DNA of 64,000 nucleotides, from contig NZ_CP083387.1 of NCBI RefSeq assembly GCF_020042345.1, positions 3,348,001 to 3,412,000 on the forward strand. Reading direction: 5' to 3'. Shown here one piece after another: positions 55,456-63,748 of this stretch. The notes beneath the pieces are model-generated. The model searched no databases and had not been told where the DNA came from. It saw nothing but the letters and a program-made list of their open reading frames with translations. Every line of letters starts with the position of its first letter. Position 1 is the first letter of the stretch. Both the position numbers and the translations under genes were made by a program. Source of the stretch: Arachidicoccus terrestris (GTDB taxonomy: Bacteria > Bacteroidota > Bacteroidia > Chitinophagales > Chitinophagaceae).

Positions 55456-55800
55456 ATGAAAACGACTTGGATCATCTTACTACTGGTTTGTTCCAATATT
55501 TTTATGACGACAGCCTGGTACTGGCACCTGAAACCCGGTGTTGGCAATTTACCGGTCTGGAAAATTGTGCTGATAAGTTGGGGAATCGCTTTTTTTGAAT
55601 ATTGTCTGACGGTGCCGGCTAACCATTTTGGAAGAGCGTGGGGAATCGGGGCTTTTCAGCTGAAAATTATTCAGGAAGTTGTAACGCTTGTCGTCTTTAC
55701 TTTCTTTGCTATCTTTTACCTGAAAGAGCCTTTTCACTGGAAATACCTGGTTAGTTTTTTGTGTATACTGGCTGCCGTTTATTTTGCCTTTAAAAAATGA
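55456..55800 (+). CDS. DMT family protein (DUF486)
   Basis: A 114-residue membrane protein with about four helices. It matches the DUF486 group of small DMT-type proteins: Phe-Met-Thr-Thr-Ala-Trp-Tyr-Trp-His-Leu near residue 18, then Glu-Tyr-Cys-Leu-Thr-Val-Pro-Ala-Asn and Gln-Leu-Lys-Ile-Ile-Gln-Glu-Val. The role and any transported substrate are unknown. Separate from menG by 69 bases, same strand. Confidence 0.85.
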   Translation: MKTTWIILLLVCSNIFMTTAWYWHLKPGVGNLPVWKIVLISWGIAFFEYCLTVPANHFGRAWGIGAFQLKIIQEVVTLVVFTFFAIFYLKEPFHWKYLVSFLCILAAVYFAFKK

Positions 55801-55816
55801 ATCTTAATCTCTGTTA

Positions 55817-55856
55817 TACAAGTATGCCCGTGCAATATTGCAAGGGCATACCTGTA
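55817..55856. terminator. Hairpin between converging DUF486 and redoxin genes
   Basis: GTATGCCC (55822-55829) pairs with GGGCATAC (55844-55851), with outer TACA/TGTA pairs and an inner TGCAAT/ATTGCA palindrome. A long near-continuous stem. There is no good T-run, so termination is inferred from position. Confidence 0.5.
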
Positions 55857-55876
55857 TCTCCTATTCGTTGATACTT

Positions 55877-56383
55877 TTACTCCAGCAACTGAATTAATTC
55901 CCTTGGACTGACACCTGCAGGGAAGGTCTTGACCAACTGCCTTTTCTTATTATAAGCGGCCATATACGGGGTCATTTCCAGGTGGTAGAAACTGGGGATG
56001 GAATAATTGACATCTTTCACAAAATGCACATTGGGCAAATCGTTGAGATGATATTTTTCTGCAAATTCATTGATTTCTTCAAAGGAGGCCGCATAGGTGG
56101 CCCAGATAAATTCGATCTTTTTTAATTTATTCATGGAATTTGCCAGTTGAGTTGCTTCATGCTGACAATGTTCACAATCGGGATTAAAAAAAGTGATCAC
56201 TATAGCTGTTTTCTTGGGTATCTGAGCCAGGCTCAGCCAGCTGCTATCCTGTCTGAGTAATAGAAAGTTGGGGAGGGTAGAGTCTTTCCTATAGGGAGGA
56301 AGGCTGTCGTAGCTGTCCTGTGCTTTCAGAGTAGTTACTAAAAATATAGCCAGTAAGGCGGATAATATACCTTTGTAGTTCAT
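55877..56383 (-). CDS. Thioredoxin-like redoxin, exported
   Basis: A 168-residue protein with signal peptide (1-21) and a thioredoxin/TlpA-type fold. The redox motif is Cys70-Glu-His-Cys73 in Phe-Phe-Asn-Pro-Asp-Cys-Glu-His-Cys; the cis-Pro is in Met-Thr-Pro-Tyr-Met near residue 138. It likely acts in the periplasm as a thiol oxidoreductase; partners are unknown. It follows the ABC exporter gene on the same strand after 65 bases, possibly co-transcribed. Confidence 0.85.
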   Translation of the reverse strand: MNYKGILSALLAIFLVTTLKAQDSYDSLPPYRKDSTLPNFLLLRQDSSWLSLAQIPKKTAIVITFFNPDCEHCQHEATQLANSMNKLKKIEFIWATYAASFEEINEFAEKYHLNDLPNVHFVKDVNYSIPSFYHLEMTPYMAAYNKKRQLVKTFPAGVSPRELIQLLE

Positions 56384-56448
56384 GTGATCTTAATTTTAAG
56401 AAAATATAGATTCTACAGTAAAATTAAGGTTTAATTATTGGATGACTG

Positions 56449-58203
56449 TTAGAAAAATGCTGTATTTCTTTCGCCTACTTGCTGACGCCACATGGCATAA
56501 TACAGGCCTTTTTGTTCCAGAAGTGTGTCGTGATTGCCTATTTCGGCGAACTTACCTTTTTCCAGTACATATATGACATCTGCATGCATAATCGTAGAGA
56601 GTCTATGTGCGATCAGTATTGTAATTTGCTGCTTGTCGGCAGAGATCGACCGGATCGTTTCCGTAATGCTTTGCTCGGTTATGGAATCCAGTGCAGAAGT
56701 TGCTTCGTCAAATATAAGCAGTCGTGGCTTTCTTAAAAGTGCCCTTGCGATTGAGAGTCTCTGTTTTTCTCCTCCAGAGAGTTTCATGCCGTTTTCTCCG
56801 AGAATGGACTGCAGTCCCTGCGGAGATTTTTGCAGCAGATGCGTGGCGGACGCCTTGTGCATCGCGTCCAGCATTTCTGATTCGGTGGCATCGGATTGCA
56901 CAAACTGTAGGTTTGCCTGAATGCTGCCGGCAAATAGCTGGGTATCCTGCGTGACAAAGCCAATCTGCCGTCGCAATTGGTTGTAGCGGATCTTTTGGGA
57001 ATCAATTTCATTAAACAAAATGGAACCCGATAAAGGTCTGTAGAGTCCCACTAATAGTTTGACCAAAGTCGATTTGCCCGATCCTGAAGGACCGACAAAC
57101 GCAATGGTTTGCCCGATTTGGACTTCAAATGAAAGGTGATCGATACTGTTATAATCGGCTGTTTTATGCCGGAATACGACATCGTCGAACCGCAGGCTGT
57201 CCAGCCTGCCAAGGTCTTCTGGTGTAGGGGGACGTGTTTCAACAGGCTTTATCATCAGCCGGTCAAAACTGCGGATAGAAGCATCTACTTCCCTGTATTG
57301 TAAGATGATATTTCCCAGATCCTGTAAAGGGCCGAAGATCGTGGTGGAGATAAACTGCATGGCAATTAATTCACCGGTGGTCAATACTTTTCTGAAGATG
57401 AGCCACAGCAGAATAAATAAAATGGATTGCTTCAATACATTTAGTGTAGTCCCCTGCAGAAAAGATAAAGTGCGTACTTTTTTAACCTTTTCCATTTCGA
57501 GGTCAAAAATGGAAGAGGTTAATCCACGCAGGCGTCGGATTTCCGGAAAGGTGAGCCCAAGGGAGCGTACCAGTTCTATATTCCTCAGGCTCTCTGTAAT
57601 AATGCCAGACATGGCATAGGTCTCTTTATTGATAGAACGCTGAATGGTTTTAATTTTCTTAGAAAGCAGTCCGGTCAATGACCCTAATAAAACAATACCA
57701 ATTAAAAACACAGGTATGAGCATCCAGTTTTTTGTAATAGAATACCAGATCAGGAAGCCGATCCCGACAACAGAAGAAAAAAGGATATTGATAAAGGACG
57801 TAACAAAGCGTTCTGTGTCGGTTTTAACCTTTTGTAAAATGGACAGTGTTTCTCCGCTTCGGTTTTCCTCAAATTCTTGAAAGTTTAACCTCAGTGTCTG
57901 TTTAAGTCCATCGTTGAATATCTTCTCTCCGAATCTGGCGGTCGCCAGGCGAATGACATAATCCTGAAAAGCCTTGGCCAGCCGCGATAACAAGGCGACA
58001 GCGATGGCAACGGCCAGCCAGAAGAGGACTCCGCTTATCAATTCTTTTTCTGTGCTGACGACCGGATGCGTCGCATAATCGTCAATGATTTTTCCGAAGA
58101 TTACCGGGTCGATCAGACTGAGCAGCTGCGCCGCAGTGGCTAGCAGTAGGGCCAGTATGATCAGTTTCTTATGAGGTTTGAGGTACTTCCAGAGCGTTTC
58201 CAT
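56449..58203 (-). CDS. ABC transporter, fused permease and ATPase (exporter)
   Basis: A 584-residue half-transporter with six-helix membrane domain (about 1-310) and an ATPase. Walker A is Gly-Pro-Ser-Gly-Ser-Gly-Lys-Ser-Thr near residue 370, the signature is Leu-Ser-Gly-Gly-Glu-Lys-Gln-Arg, Walker B is Leu-Leu-Ile-Phe-Asp-Glu-Ala-Thr-Ser-Ala-Leu-Asp, and the switch is His in Ile-Ala-His-Arg-Leu-Ser. It acts as a dimer, and lipid or drug export is typical, with the substrate unknown here. The ATG at 58203 is used; a GTG one codon earlier exists. Confidence 0.93.
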   Translation of the reverse strand: METLWKYLKPHKKLIILALLLATAAQLLSLIDPVIFGKIIDDYATHPVVSTEKELISGVLFWLAVAIAVALLSRLAKAFQDYVIRLATARFGEKIFNDGLKQTLRLNFQEFEENRSGETLSILQKVKTDTERFVTSFINILFSSVVGIGFLIWYSITKNWMLIPVFLIGIVLLGSLTGLLSKKIKTIQRSINKETYAMSGIITESLRNIELVRSLGLTFPEIRRLRGLTSSIFDLEMEKVKKVRTLSFLQGTTLNVLKQSILFILLWLIFRKVLTTGELIAMQFISTTIFGPLQDLGNIILQYREVDASIRSFDRLMIKPVETRPPTPEDLGRLDSLRFDDVVFRHKTADYNSIDHLSFEVQIGQTIAFVGPSGSGKSTLVKLLVGLYRPLSGSILFNEIDSQKIRYNQLRRQIGFVTQDTQLFAGSIQANLQFVQSDATESEMLDAMHKASATHLLQKSPQGLQSILGENGMKLSGGEKQRLSIARALLRKPRLLIFDEATSALDSITEQSITETIRSISADKQQITILIAHRLSTIMHADVIYVLEKGKFAEIGNHDTLLEQKGLYYAMWRQQVGERNTAFF

Positions 58204-59082
58204 CACCTAATGTAAGGAATCTTTTTATTGGACAGACATTTGTGGCTTTTTTTTCAGACCGGCCGTCAAATGAGATGGGGGAAATATCTGAGGCTTTGGC
58301 GAGAGTGCCTATAGGCAGATCATGAAGGCAGTATATGTAATTGGCTGTATATTTCGCGTTTTGTTTAGATATGAGGTGGCAGAATAGAGGGCACAATCAA
58401 ATGTGCGATTCCCGTAAGAAGAGGAGCGTCATATCAGCTGTATTTATCCTATATGCCGTTCATTTTTTCGTCTCCTATAGAAGCGCGCTTATAATAAAGA
58501 AGTTGCTATGCAGGGAATAGTATATTTCATTATATATTGAATAAATAATTATACATTTTCGATTCACTTTGCATTCTGGTCCCAAGAATATACGCTGATT
58601 TCGTACTTTTGCCATTTTTGTTTTCATGTCATTTTCCATTTCTTTTTATTAAGATTAGCCATGCCCATTCTATCAAATAGTGACTTAGATCTTTCCTATT
58701 TAAATACAACCGGTATTTCGTCCATTGTCCTTTATGGGATCCAAGAAAACACCAGTTTTTAAACCCAGATGGAAAACCGGTTCTATTGAAAATGGAATAA
58801 CGAGACCAGCCATACATAACGAATAGTCTGCCGACGGTGATGTATATTGCTTCTAATTTACTACTCACACAACTATATGAATAACGTATTTACCTAATAA
58901 ATTTTTCTGCGCGTTGTGCGGTAGGATTGGTATCAGCAAGTTTGAGTGCAAATGAATAGAAAATAGATTGTTGACCATCCATCTTAGAAAATAAGCCTAA
59001 TGAACACTGAAGTTCCGGTCCTATTTAGAGATTTGTTTTACCTTTCCATTTCAATTATAAATATCTGTTTAAACTAAATAAA
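58204..59082. other. About 880-base gap with no recognised gene
   Basis: No convincing gene was found between the ABC exporter and the SDR gene. A 79-codon frame on the reverse strand (58629-58868) matches nothing I recognise. A thin mix of short AT-rich stretches suggests decayed coding DNA or a regulatory spacer. It must contain the promoters of both flanking genes. Confidence 0.4.
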
Positions 59083-59850
59083 ATGGCAAATAAAAGAATA
59101 ATTCTTGTAACGGGGGCCAGCTCCGGTTTTGGTAGAGCAATTGCCTTGCGGTTTGCGGCAGGAGGGTGGGATATCATTATTACAGGAAGAAGAGCGGAAA
59201 GGCTGTCGGAGCTCAAGGGGCAAATTGAGGCTGATTATGGAGTAGACGTACTGCCCCTGTGTTTTGATGTTCAAGACAGGAAAGCGGTTAATGAACAGTT
59301 AGCCAATCTACCTGCCGAATGGCAGGAGATTGATGTTTTGGTAAATAATGCTGGTCTTGCACTTGGCAGAGCTAACTTCGATGAGGCCGATATAGATGAT
59401 TGGGAAACCATGATCGATACCAATATTAAGGGGCTGCTTTATGTTTCAAGGGGCGTTTTGCCCTATTTTGAGAAAAAGGGGAAAGGACACATCGTCAATA
59501 TTGGCTCTACAGCCGCTAAAGATGTATACCCGATGGGCAATGTGTATTGTGCTACCAAAAGCGCGGTGGAGGCAATTTCCAAGGCTCAGCGAATAGACCT
59601 GCTTTCTAAAAAAATAAAGGTAACGGCAATTCATCCAGGTGCTGCGGAAACAGAATTTTCTTTGGTACGTCTTAAAGGTAACCAGGCAGAAAGTGACAAA
59701 GTATATGCAGGTTACCATGCCTTAGAAGCCAGAGATATTGCAGATATTACTTATTACGTCGCCAATCAGCCAGCGCATGTTTGTATTAATGACCTTGTTG
59801 TTACTTGTACGGCCCAAGCCAATGGTTTATTCACCTATAAAGAAGGGTAG
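59083..59850 (+). CDS. SDR family NAD(P)-dependent oxidoreductase (YdfG-like)
   Basis: A 255-residue classical short-chain dehydrogenase. Cofactor motif Thr10-Gly11-Ala-Ser-Ser-Gly15-Phe-Gly17 with a following Gly-Arg-Arg (NADP preference is likely); Asn-Asn-Ala-Gly near residue 90; catalytic Ser near 142 and Tyr155-x-x-x-Lys159. It resembles YdfG-type 3-hydroxy acid/serine dehydrogenases. Substrate is not determined. A strong terminator follows. Confidence 0.9.
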   Translation: MANKRIILVTGASSGFGRAIALRFAAGGWDIIITGRRAERLSELKGQIEADYGVDVLPLCFDVQDRKAVNEQLANLPAEWQEIDVLVNNAGLALGRANFDEADIDDWETMIDTNIKGLLYVSRGVLPYFEKKGKGHIVNIGSTAAKDVYPMGNVYCATKSAVEAISKAQRIDLLSKKIKVTAIHPGAAETEFSLVRLKGNQAESDKVYAGYHALEARDIADITYYVANQPAHVCINDLVVTCTAQANGLFTYKEG

Positions 59851-59880
59851 AAGGAGTTTTGCGGGGAACAAAATAATATA

Positions 59881-59924
59881 AATAAAAGCCGACAAGCCTA
59901 CGAATAGGTTTGCCGGCTTTTATT
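59881..59924. terminator. Bidirectional terminator between the SDR and ThuA genes
   Basis: AATAAAAGCCG (59881-59891) pairs with CGGCTTTTATT (59914-59924). An inner stem of eight more pairs, one of them G-T, closes on a CGAA tetraloop (59901-59904), with one mismatch between the stems. Converging genes both use it. Confidence 0.88.
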
Positions 59925-59958
59925 TATTATCACTGCCTTTAGAAATCTGGTCACCGGA

Positions 59959-60693
59959 TTAATTCTTTGAAGTAGCCCAGTCCAGCGCCTTGTAGATTAT
60001 TTTCTGAAAGCTTTTGGAAGAAAAAGTTTCGGGAAAATGGCCCCATTCAATATAAAAAGCCCGCCCGCCATCAAAGTTATGATACCAGCTGATCGGGTGA
60101 AATTTACCCATGTTGCCACCTTTATAGCTGGATTCATCTACGCTGATCAGGTAATGTAGACCGTCTTGTACAGACTTAAAATTATAGATCTCTTCTTTCT
60201 GTATCAGGGAGTCCGGCAGATGCTGGGTCGCAATGAACTTTTTGTCCAATACTTTGAAGGTCGCTTCCTGCGGGTGAGGATGGCTGTCGAAATAGGCTCC
60301 GGAGAGTTTGTTATACCAAGGCCAGTCATACTCCGTATCAGTGGCTGCATGGATGCCGATATATCCGCCTCCTTTTTGAATAAAATGCTGAAAAGCGGCC
60401 TGCTGCGCATTATTGAGTACATCGCCGGTGGTATTGAGAAATACAACCGCTTTATAAGGTTTAAGCCCCTGTTTGGTAAATACTGTCGCGTCTTCCGTTG
60501 TGTCTGCCTGGTAGCCGGCAGCAACACTTTTTTCCAGAAACATCGTTTTGCCGGCAGCAATAGAGGCATGCCTGTAACCGGCTGTTTTGGAAAAGACCAA
60601 TATTTTTTTGGGTTGCTGGGCGAACAGATACGCCGGCACCAGCCATAAAGCCAGCACGGTAAACAAAAGATACTTTGTTTTTAGTCGAAACAT
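59959..60693 (-). CDS. ThuA domain protein, exported
   Basis: A 244-residue protein: signal peptide (about 1-26), then a ThuA (class I glutamine amidotransferase-like) domain. It shows Phe-Ser-Lys-Thr-Ala-Gly-Tyr-Arg-His, Gly-Gly-Gly-Tyr-Ile-Gly-Ile-His-Ala-Ala-Thr-Asp, and Gly-Gly-Arg-Ala-Phe-Tyr-Ile-Glu-Trp-Gly-His. The family is tied to trehalose and sugar use, but no catalytic role is proven. It lies 35 bases after the zinc peptidase gene on the same strand. Confidence 0.87.
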   Translation of the reverse strand: MFRLKTKYLLFTVLALWLVPAYLFAQQPKKILVFSKTAGYRHASIAAGKTMFLEKSVAAGYQADTTEDATVFTKQGLKPYKAVVFLNTTGDVLNNAQQAAFQHFIQKGGGYIGIHAATDTEYDWPWYNKLSGAYFDSHPHPQEATFKVLDKKFIATQHLPDSLIQKEEIYNFKSVQDGLHYLISVDESSYKGGNMGKFHPISWYHNFDGGRAFYIEWGHFPETFSSKSFQKIIYKALDWATSKN

Positions 60694-60728
60694 TCTTTTT
60701 TAATTTTGATGAGTGATGGAGTAACTGA

Positions 60729-61601
60729 TTAATTCAGGCTGGGATCATTAAAGGTATCGCCTTGGCTGAAATCACCGGACGTGTAGCCTTTTTTAAACCA
60801 GTAAATACGTTGTGCGGAAGTACCGTGAGTGAAAGAGTCTGGGTTGGTGGTGCCGGTCGCTTCCCTTTGCAGGCGGTCGTCGCCTACTGCACCGGCAGCG
60901 CCCAGTGCTGATTCGATGTCACCTTGCTCCAATTGAATGATCTGTTCCTGTTCTGCATAATGTGCCCAGAGGCCGGCATAGAAATCTGCCTGCAGTTCCA
61001 GTTTGACAGACAGCTTATTATAAGCGGCCTCGCTAAGCCTCCCTCTGGCGGCATCCACCTGATCGGTCATACCAAGGAGATTCTGGATATGATGCCCCAT
61101 TTCGTGGGCGATGACATAAGCTTTGGCCAGCTGGCCCGGTGCATTAAATCGCTGGGATAGTTCCTGGAAAAAACCAAGGTCAATATATACCATTCTGTCG
61201 CCCGGACAATAAAAAGGGCCGGAGGCCGAACTGGCACCCCCACAGGCAGTCTGCACACTGCCTTCAAACATGACCAGTCTGGGTCTGGAATAAGATTTAC
61301 CAAACTTGTCGCGTAAAATGCCGTTCCAGACAGTATTACAGCTGTTATATACTCTGACCGTCAGTGTTGAGTCATTATTGGCCCCAACATTCGTGACGGT
61401 TCCAGTGGTCTGCGTCTGCGTTTGGTCCGGTATCGCATTATTGACAAAACCCAACATCTCCATGGGATTCTTGCCAAGAATCAGGGAAATAACGACGACG
61501 ACGATAGCGCCCAGGCCACCGATCTTGCCGACACGACGGGCGCCACCTCCTTTCCTTACCTCTACGCCATCTGTACTGTCATCAGGATTTAACCATTTCA
61601 T
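60729..61601 (-). CDS. Neutral zinc metallopeptidase (YpfJ family)
   Basis: A 290-residue protein. The N-terminal Met-Lys-Trp, a Gly/Arg-rich turn and one helix (about 25-45) form a membrane anchor. The zinc site is His-Glu-Met-Gly-His near residues 164-169 (HExxH). The C-terminal Ser-Phe-Thr-His-Gly-Thr-Ser-Ala-Gln-Arg and Trp-Phe-Lys-Lys-Gly segments fit the YpfJ/PF04228 family, whose function is unknown. Length is normal. Confidence 0.9.
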   Translation of the reverse strand: MKWLNPDDSTDGVEVRKGGGARRVGKIGGLGAIVVVVISLILGKNPMEMLGFVNNAIPDQTQTQTTGTVTNVGANNDSTLTVRVYNSCNTVWNGILRDKFGKSYSRPRLVMFEGSVQTACGGASSASGPFYCPGDRMVYIDLGFFQELSQRFNAPGQLAKAYVIAHEMGHHIQNLLGMTDQVDAARGRLSEAAYNKLSVKLELQADFYAGLWAHYAEQEQIIQLEQGDIESALGAAGAVGDDRLQREATGTTNPDSFTHGTSAQRIYWFKKGYTSGDFSQGDTFNDPSLN

Positions 61602-61822
61602 TTGTTTGTGTTTTAGGTGTGTGGAACATTCGTTATCTGTTCAGTCCCATTAAAATTAACTGTTAATAAAAACTTATCGTAAATATACAGTAAGATTCTA
61701 AGTCAACCACTACTTGCTCAAAAAATCTAAGTGATAATTATACCAGCTGTGCTTTTAATACACAAAGGGCATGGCCTTCTGCGCATGTCCCTCTTTACTT
61801 ATGGCAGGTATTTAGCCCGTAT

Positions 61823-62623
61823 TTACCGATAGCCATGTTGGTATAGTGTCGGTAAGAGATCTGACTGCCAGAAGGGGTTTGTTTCAACAGGAGCAGATGC
61901 TGCACTGACAGTCGAAGGCAGTTCCATAATCGTTAAACGGCCTTCATGGCCCGCACCAGTATCCAGATTTATGATATTCAATGCTTTCATAGGTTGATCT
62001 CTGTTCCAGTGGGTTGTCGCAGTATGCCCGATATAGATTTCCCGGAAACGGGTATCACTATAAAAACCTTCTGGTATCACCCCGTTTTCATAATAACTAT
62101 CCTTTTGCAATGCGGCCTCAAAAAGATCCCTGTCCCGGTAAAAAGTTGCTGCTTTTTGCAGGCTGAAGGGTATATGGCGGTCAAAACCACCATGTACAAA
62201 ACACCGGTTTTCCGAATCTATATAATATAACCTTTGCTGGTTGAAAAACTTTTGATGCTGCTGGGGTATATCTGAGGCCGAAAGTGCCGATTGAAAGCCT
62301 GACCCGGACGTATATATTTTACGCGCTTTACCCGCGTGATGCAGGTAGGAGATTAATGTGCCTCGGCCTCCGGTTCGCCACTGGACAGGGTGGTAGCCGG
62401 TTTCAAAGAAGGTCTGGAACCAGTCATCATGATTACCTTTAATAAGCACGCTGTTTTTGATGCTTAAGAGGGTCTCGATACACTCAAAAACATCAGGATA
62501 GCCATCGACAATATCTCCCAATTGAATTAAGTGATCTTGCTCTACATCGAAGCTTGCCCGCTCCAGACATTGCTTAAGGGCTTTATAGGCGCCATGAATA
62601 TCGCCCATAACAAAAGTGCGCAT
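61823..62623 (-). CDS. Metallophosphoesterase (Ser/Thr phosphatase/Ap4A hydrolase-like)
   Basis: A 266-residue calcineurin-like phosphoesterase with the metal motifs Gly7-Asp8-Ile-His10-Gly11, Gly-Asp-Ile-Val-Asp-Gly (near 36-41), and Gly-Asn-His-Asp (near 64-67), and a later His in Tyr-Ile-Gly-His-Thr. It is close to PrpA/PrpE and symmetrical Ap4A hydrolase proteins. The substrate is uncertain. The gene stands alone between gaps of 221 and 525 bases. Confidence 0.87.
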   Translation of the reverse strand: MRTFVMGDIHGAYKALKQCLERASFDVEQDHLIQLGDIVDGYPDVFECIETLLSIKNSVLIKGNHDDWFQTFFETGYHPVQWRTGGRGTLISYLHHAGKARKIYTSGSGFQSALSASDIPQQHQKFFNQQRLYYIDSENRCFVHGGFDRHIPFSLQKAATFYRDRDLFEAALQKDSYYENGVIPEGFYSDTRFREIYIGHTATTHWNRDQPMKALNIINLDTGAGHEGRLTIMELPSTVSAASAPVETNPFWQSDLLPTLYQHGYR

Positions 62624-62811
62624 GGTAATTTTATTGCAAATTCCTGATTGATTTTCAGTGTTAAAGATCGTTTTTTCCGGATGAATAACAAGGAATTCTG
62701 CAGCCTTATGAGGGCTGGTTCCTATTTACAATATATTACAACATATTTATTATGAATGTTGTACGTAAGGACTTGCGACTTATTTTTACCAAGTTTGTTG
62801 TTAAAATTTGT

Positions 62812-62843
62812 TTTGCCCATTCGTAGAATTTGCTTTACCTTTA
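62812..62843 (+). promoter_or_regulatory. Promoter candidate for the small RNA
   Basis: TTTG (62812-62815), 20-base spacer, then TACCTTTA (62836-62843), one base off TAnnTTTG. Predicted start near 62849. Confidence 0.45.
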
Positions 62844-62848
62844 GCCTA

Positions 62849-62944
62849 CAAGCGCATTAGATGCGCCCTATCACAAACCTGATATGTGGTTTGGACAAAT
62901 CAACGACCAGGCGGGTAATTTCAAGATACCCGCCTGGATTTTTT
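62849..62944 (+). ncRNA. Candidate small RNA of about 96 bases
   Basis: Three hairpins stand in a row: GCGCAT-TAG-ATGCGC (62852-62866), CAAACC/GGTTTG (62874-62893), and a terminator CCAGGCGGGTA/TACCCGCCTGG (62907-62937) with a T-run to 62944. A promoter-like pair sits just upstream, and no open frame of sense ends here. This fits an independent small RNA. An alternative is a leader or attenuator, but pth starts over 200 bases later. Confidence 0.5.
62907..62944 (+). terminator. Strong Rho-independent terminator
   Basis: Perfect 11-bp GC-rich stem, 9-base loop, ATTTTTT tail. It ends the candidate small RNA. Confidence 0.85.
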
Positions 62945-63080
62945 AAGATATTGCTTTGCTGCCAGACTGTCTCCTCTCTCTTTATCCATGCCCTTTGCTA
63001 TTTAATGAACTTAATGCCGGAAAAGAGGCCTTGATGCTTAAAAACGTTTAGTTGTTACAGAACTTGTCCACATAACCGAT

Positions 63081-63105
63081 TAATATGCATTAATTTTGCA
63101 TATTA
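63081..63105 (+). promoter_or_regulatory. pth promoter with overlapping 9-bp inverted repeat
   Basis: TAATTTTG (63091-63098) is an exact -7 match. TAATATGCA (63081-63089) and TGCATATTA (63097-63105) are a perfect inverted repeat that covers it, as for a repressor operator. The pth leader would be about 46 bases. Confidence 0.5.
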
Positions 63106-63148
63106 TTGTTATTGATAAGTAATTGTGATTACCTGAAGGAGAGTTAAT

Positions 63149-63736
63149 ATGTCTAAATTTTTAATCGTTGGGCTGGGGAATCCGGGAAGTGAATATGCCG
63201 GCAGCCGCCATAATGCAGGCTTCGATGTGGTAGATGCCTTTGTGTCAAAACATGAAGGTAGTTTCCGGTCAGACCGCCTGGCCGATGTGGCAGAAGTAAG
63301 ATGGAAAGGCAAGATTTTTATATGCATCAAGCCCACCACCTTTATGAATTTAAGCGGTAAAGCCTTTCGGTATTGGATGGATAAAGAAAAGGTACCCTTG
63401 GAACGGACCCTTACAGTAGTTGATGATTTGGCCCTGCCCATTGATAAGGTCAGGATTCGGGCGGGCGGTAGCGATGCAGGCCATAATGGTTTAAGGGACA
63501 TTCAGCAGATCCTTGGTACTACGGAATATCCAAAACTGCGTTTTGGGATTGGTAATCAGTTTCCTAAGGGGATGCAGGTCGATTTTGTTCTGGGAAAGTG
63601 GTTTCCAGAGGAAAGAGAGACTATTCGGGCCAAAGTAGATAAGTGCGTTGAAATGATCGAGCAGTTTGCTGTAGCAGGGATATCCCGGGTCATGAATGAT
63701 TATAATAAGCAAAGTTTTAGCGTCGTTAAAAAATAA
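63149..63736 (+). CDS. pth: Peptidyl-tRNA hydrolase
   Basis: Recycles peptidyl-tRNA dropped by ribosomes. The 195-residue protein has Val-Gly-Leu-Gly-Asn11-Pro-Gly, catalytic His21 in Arg-His-Asn-Ala-Gly, Lys-Pro-Thr-Thr-Phe-Met-Asn, Asp near 92 in Val-Val-Asp-Asp-Leu-Ala-Leu-Pro, and Gly-Gly-Ser-Asp-Ala-Gly-His-Asn-Gly. Start at 63149 follows GAAGGAGAG, an unusually strong ribosome-binding site for Bacteroidota. rplY, a common neighbour, is not beside it. Confidence 0.95.
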   Translation: MSKFLIVGLGNPGSEYAGSRHNAGFDVVDAFVSKHEGSFRSDRLADVAEVRWKGKIFICIKPTTFMNLSGKAFRYWMDKEKVPLERTLTVVDDLALPIDKVRIRAGGSDAGHNGLRDIQQILGTTEYPKLRFGIGNQFPKGMQVDFVLGKWFPEERETIRAKVDKCVEMIEQFAVAGISRVMNDYNKQSFSVVKK

Positions 63737-63748
63737 TTAGCAAATACA

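Larger units (their letters stand above)
62624..63148. other. 525-base gap with a candidate small RNA and the pth promoter
   Basis: No protein gene was recognised. It holds a promoter-terminator unit (62812-62944) and, nearer to pth, a 9-bp inverted repeat over a -7 element (63081-63105). The rest appears unstructured. Confidence 0.5.

Noticed and set aside
58629-58868. A 79-codon reverse-strand frame in the large gap
   Set aside because: No recognised family and no ribosome-binding or promoter support. Low-complexity AT-rich DNA can give such a frame by chance.
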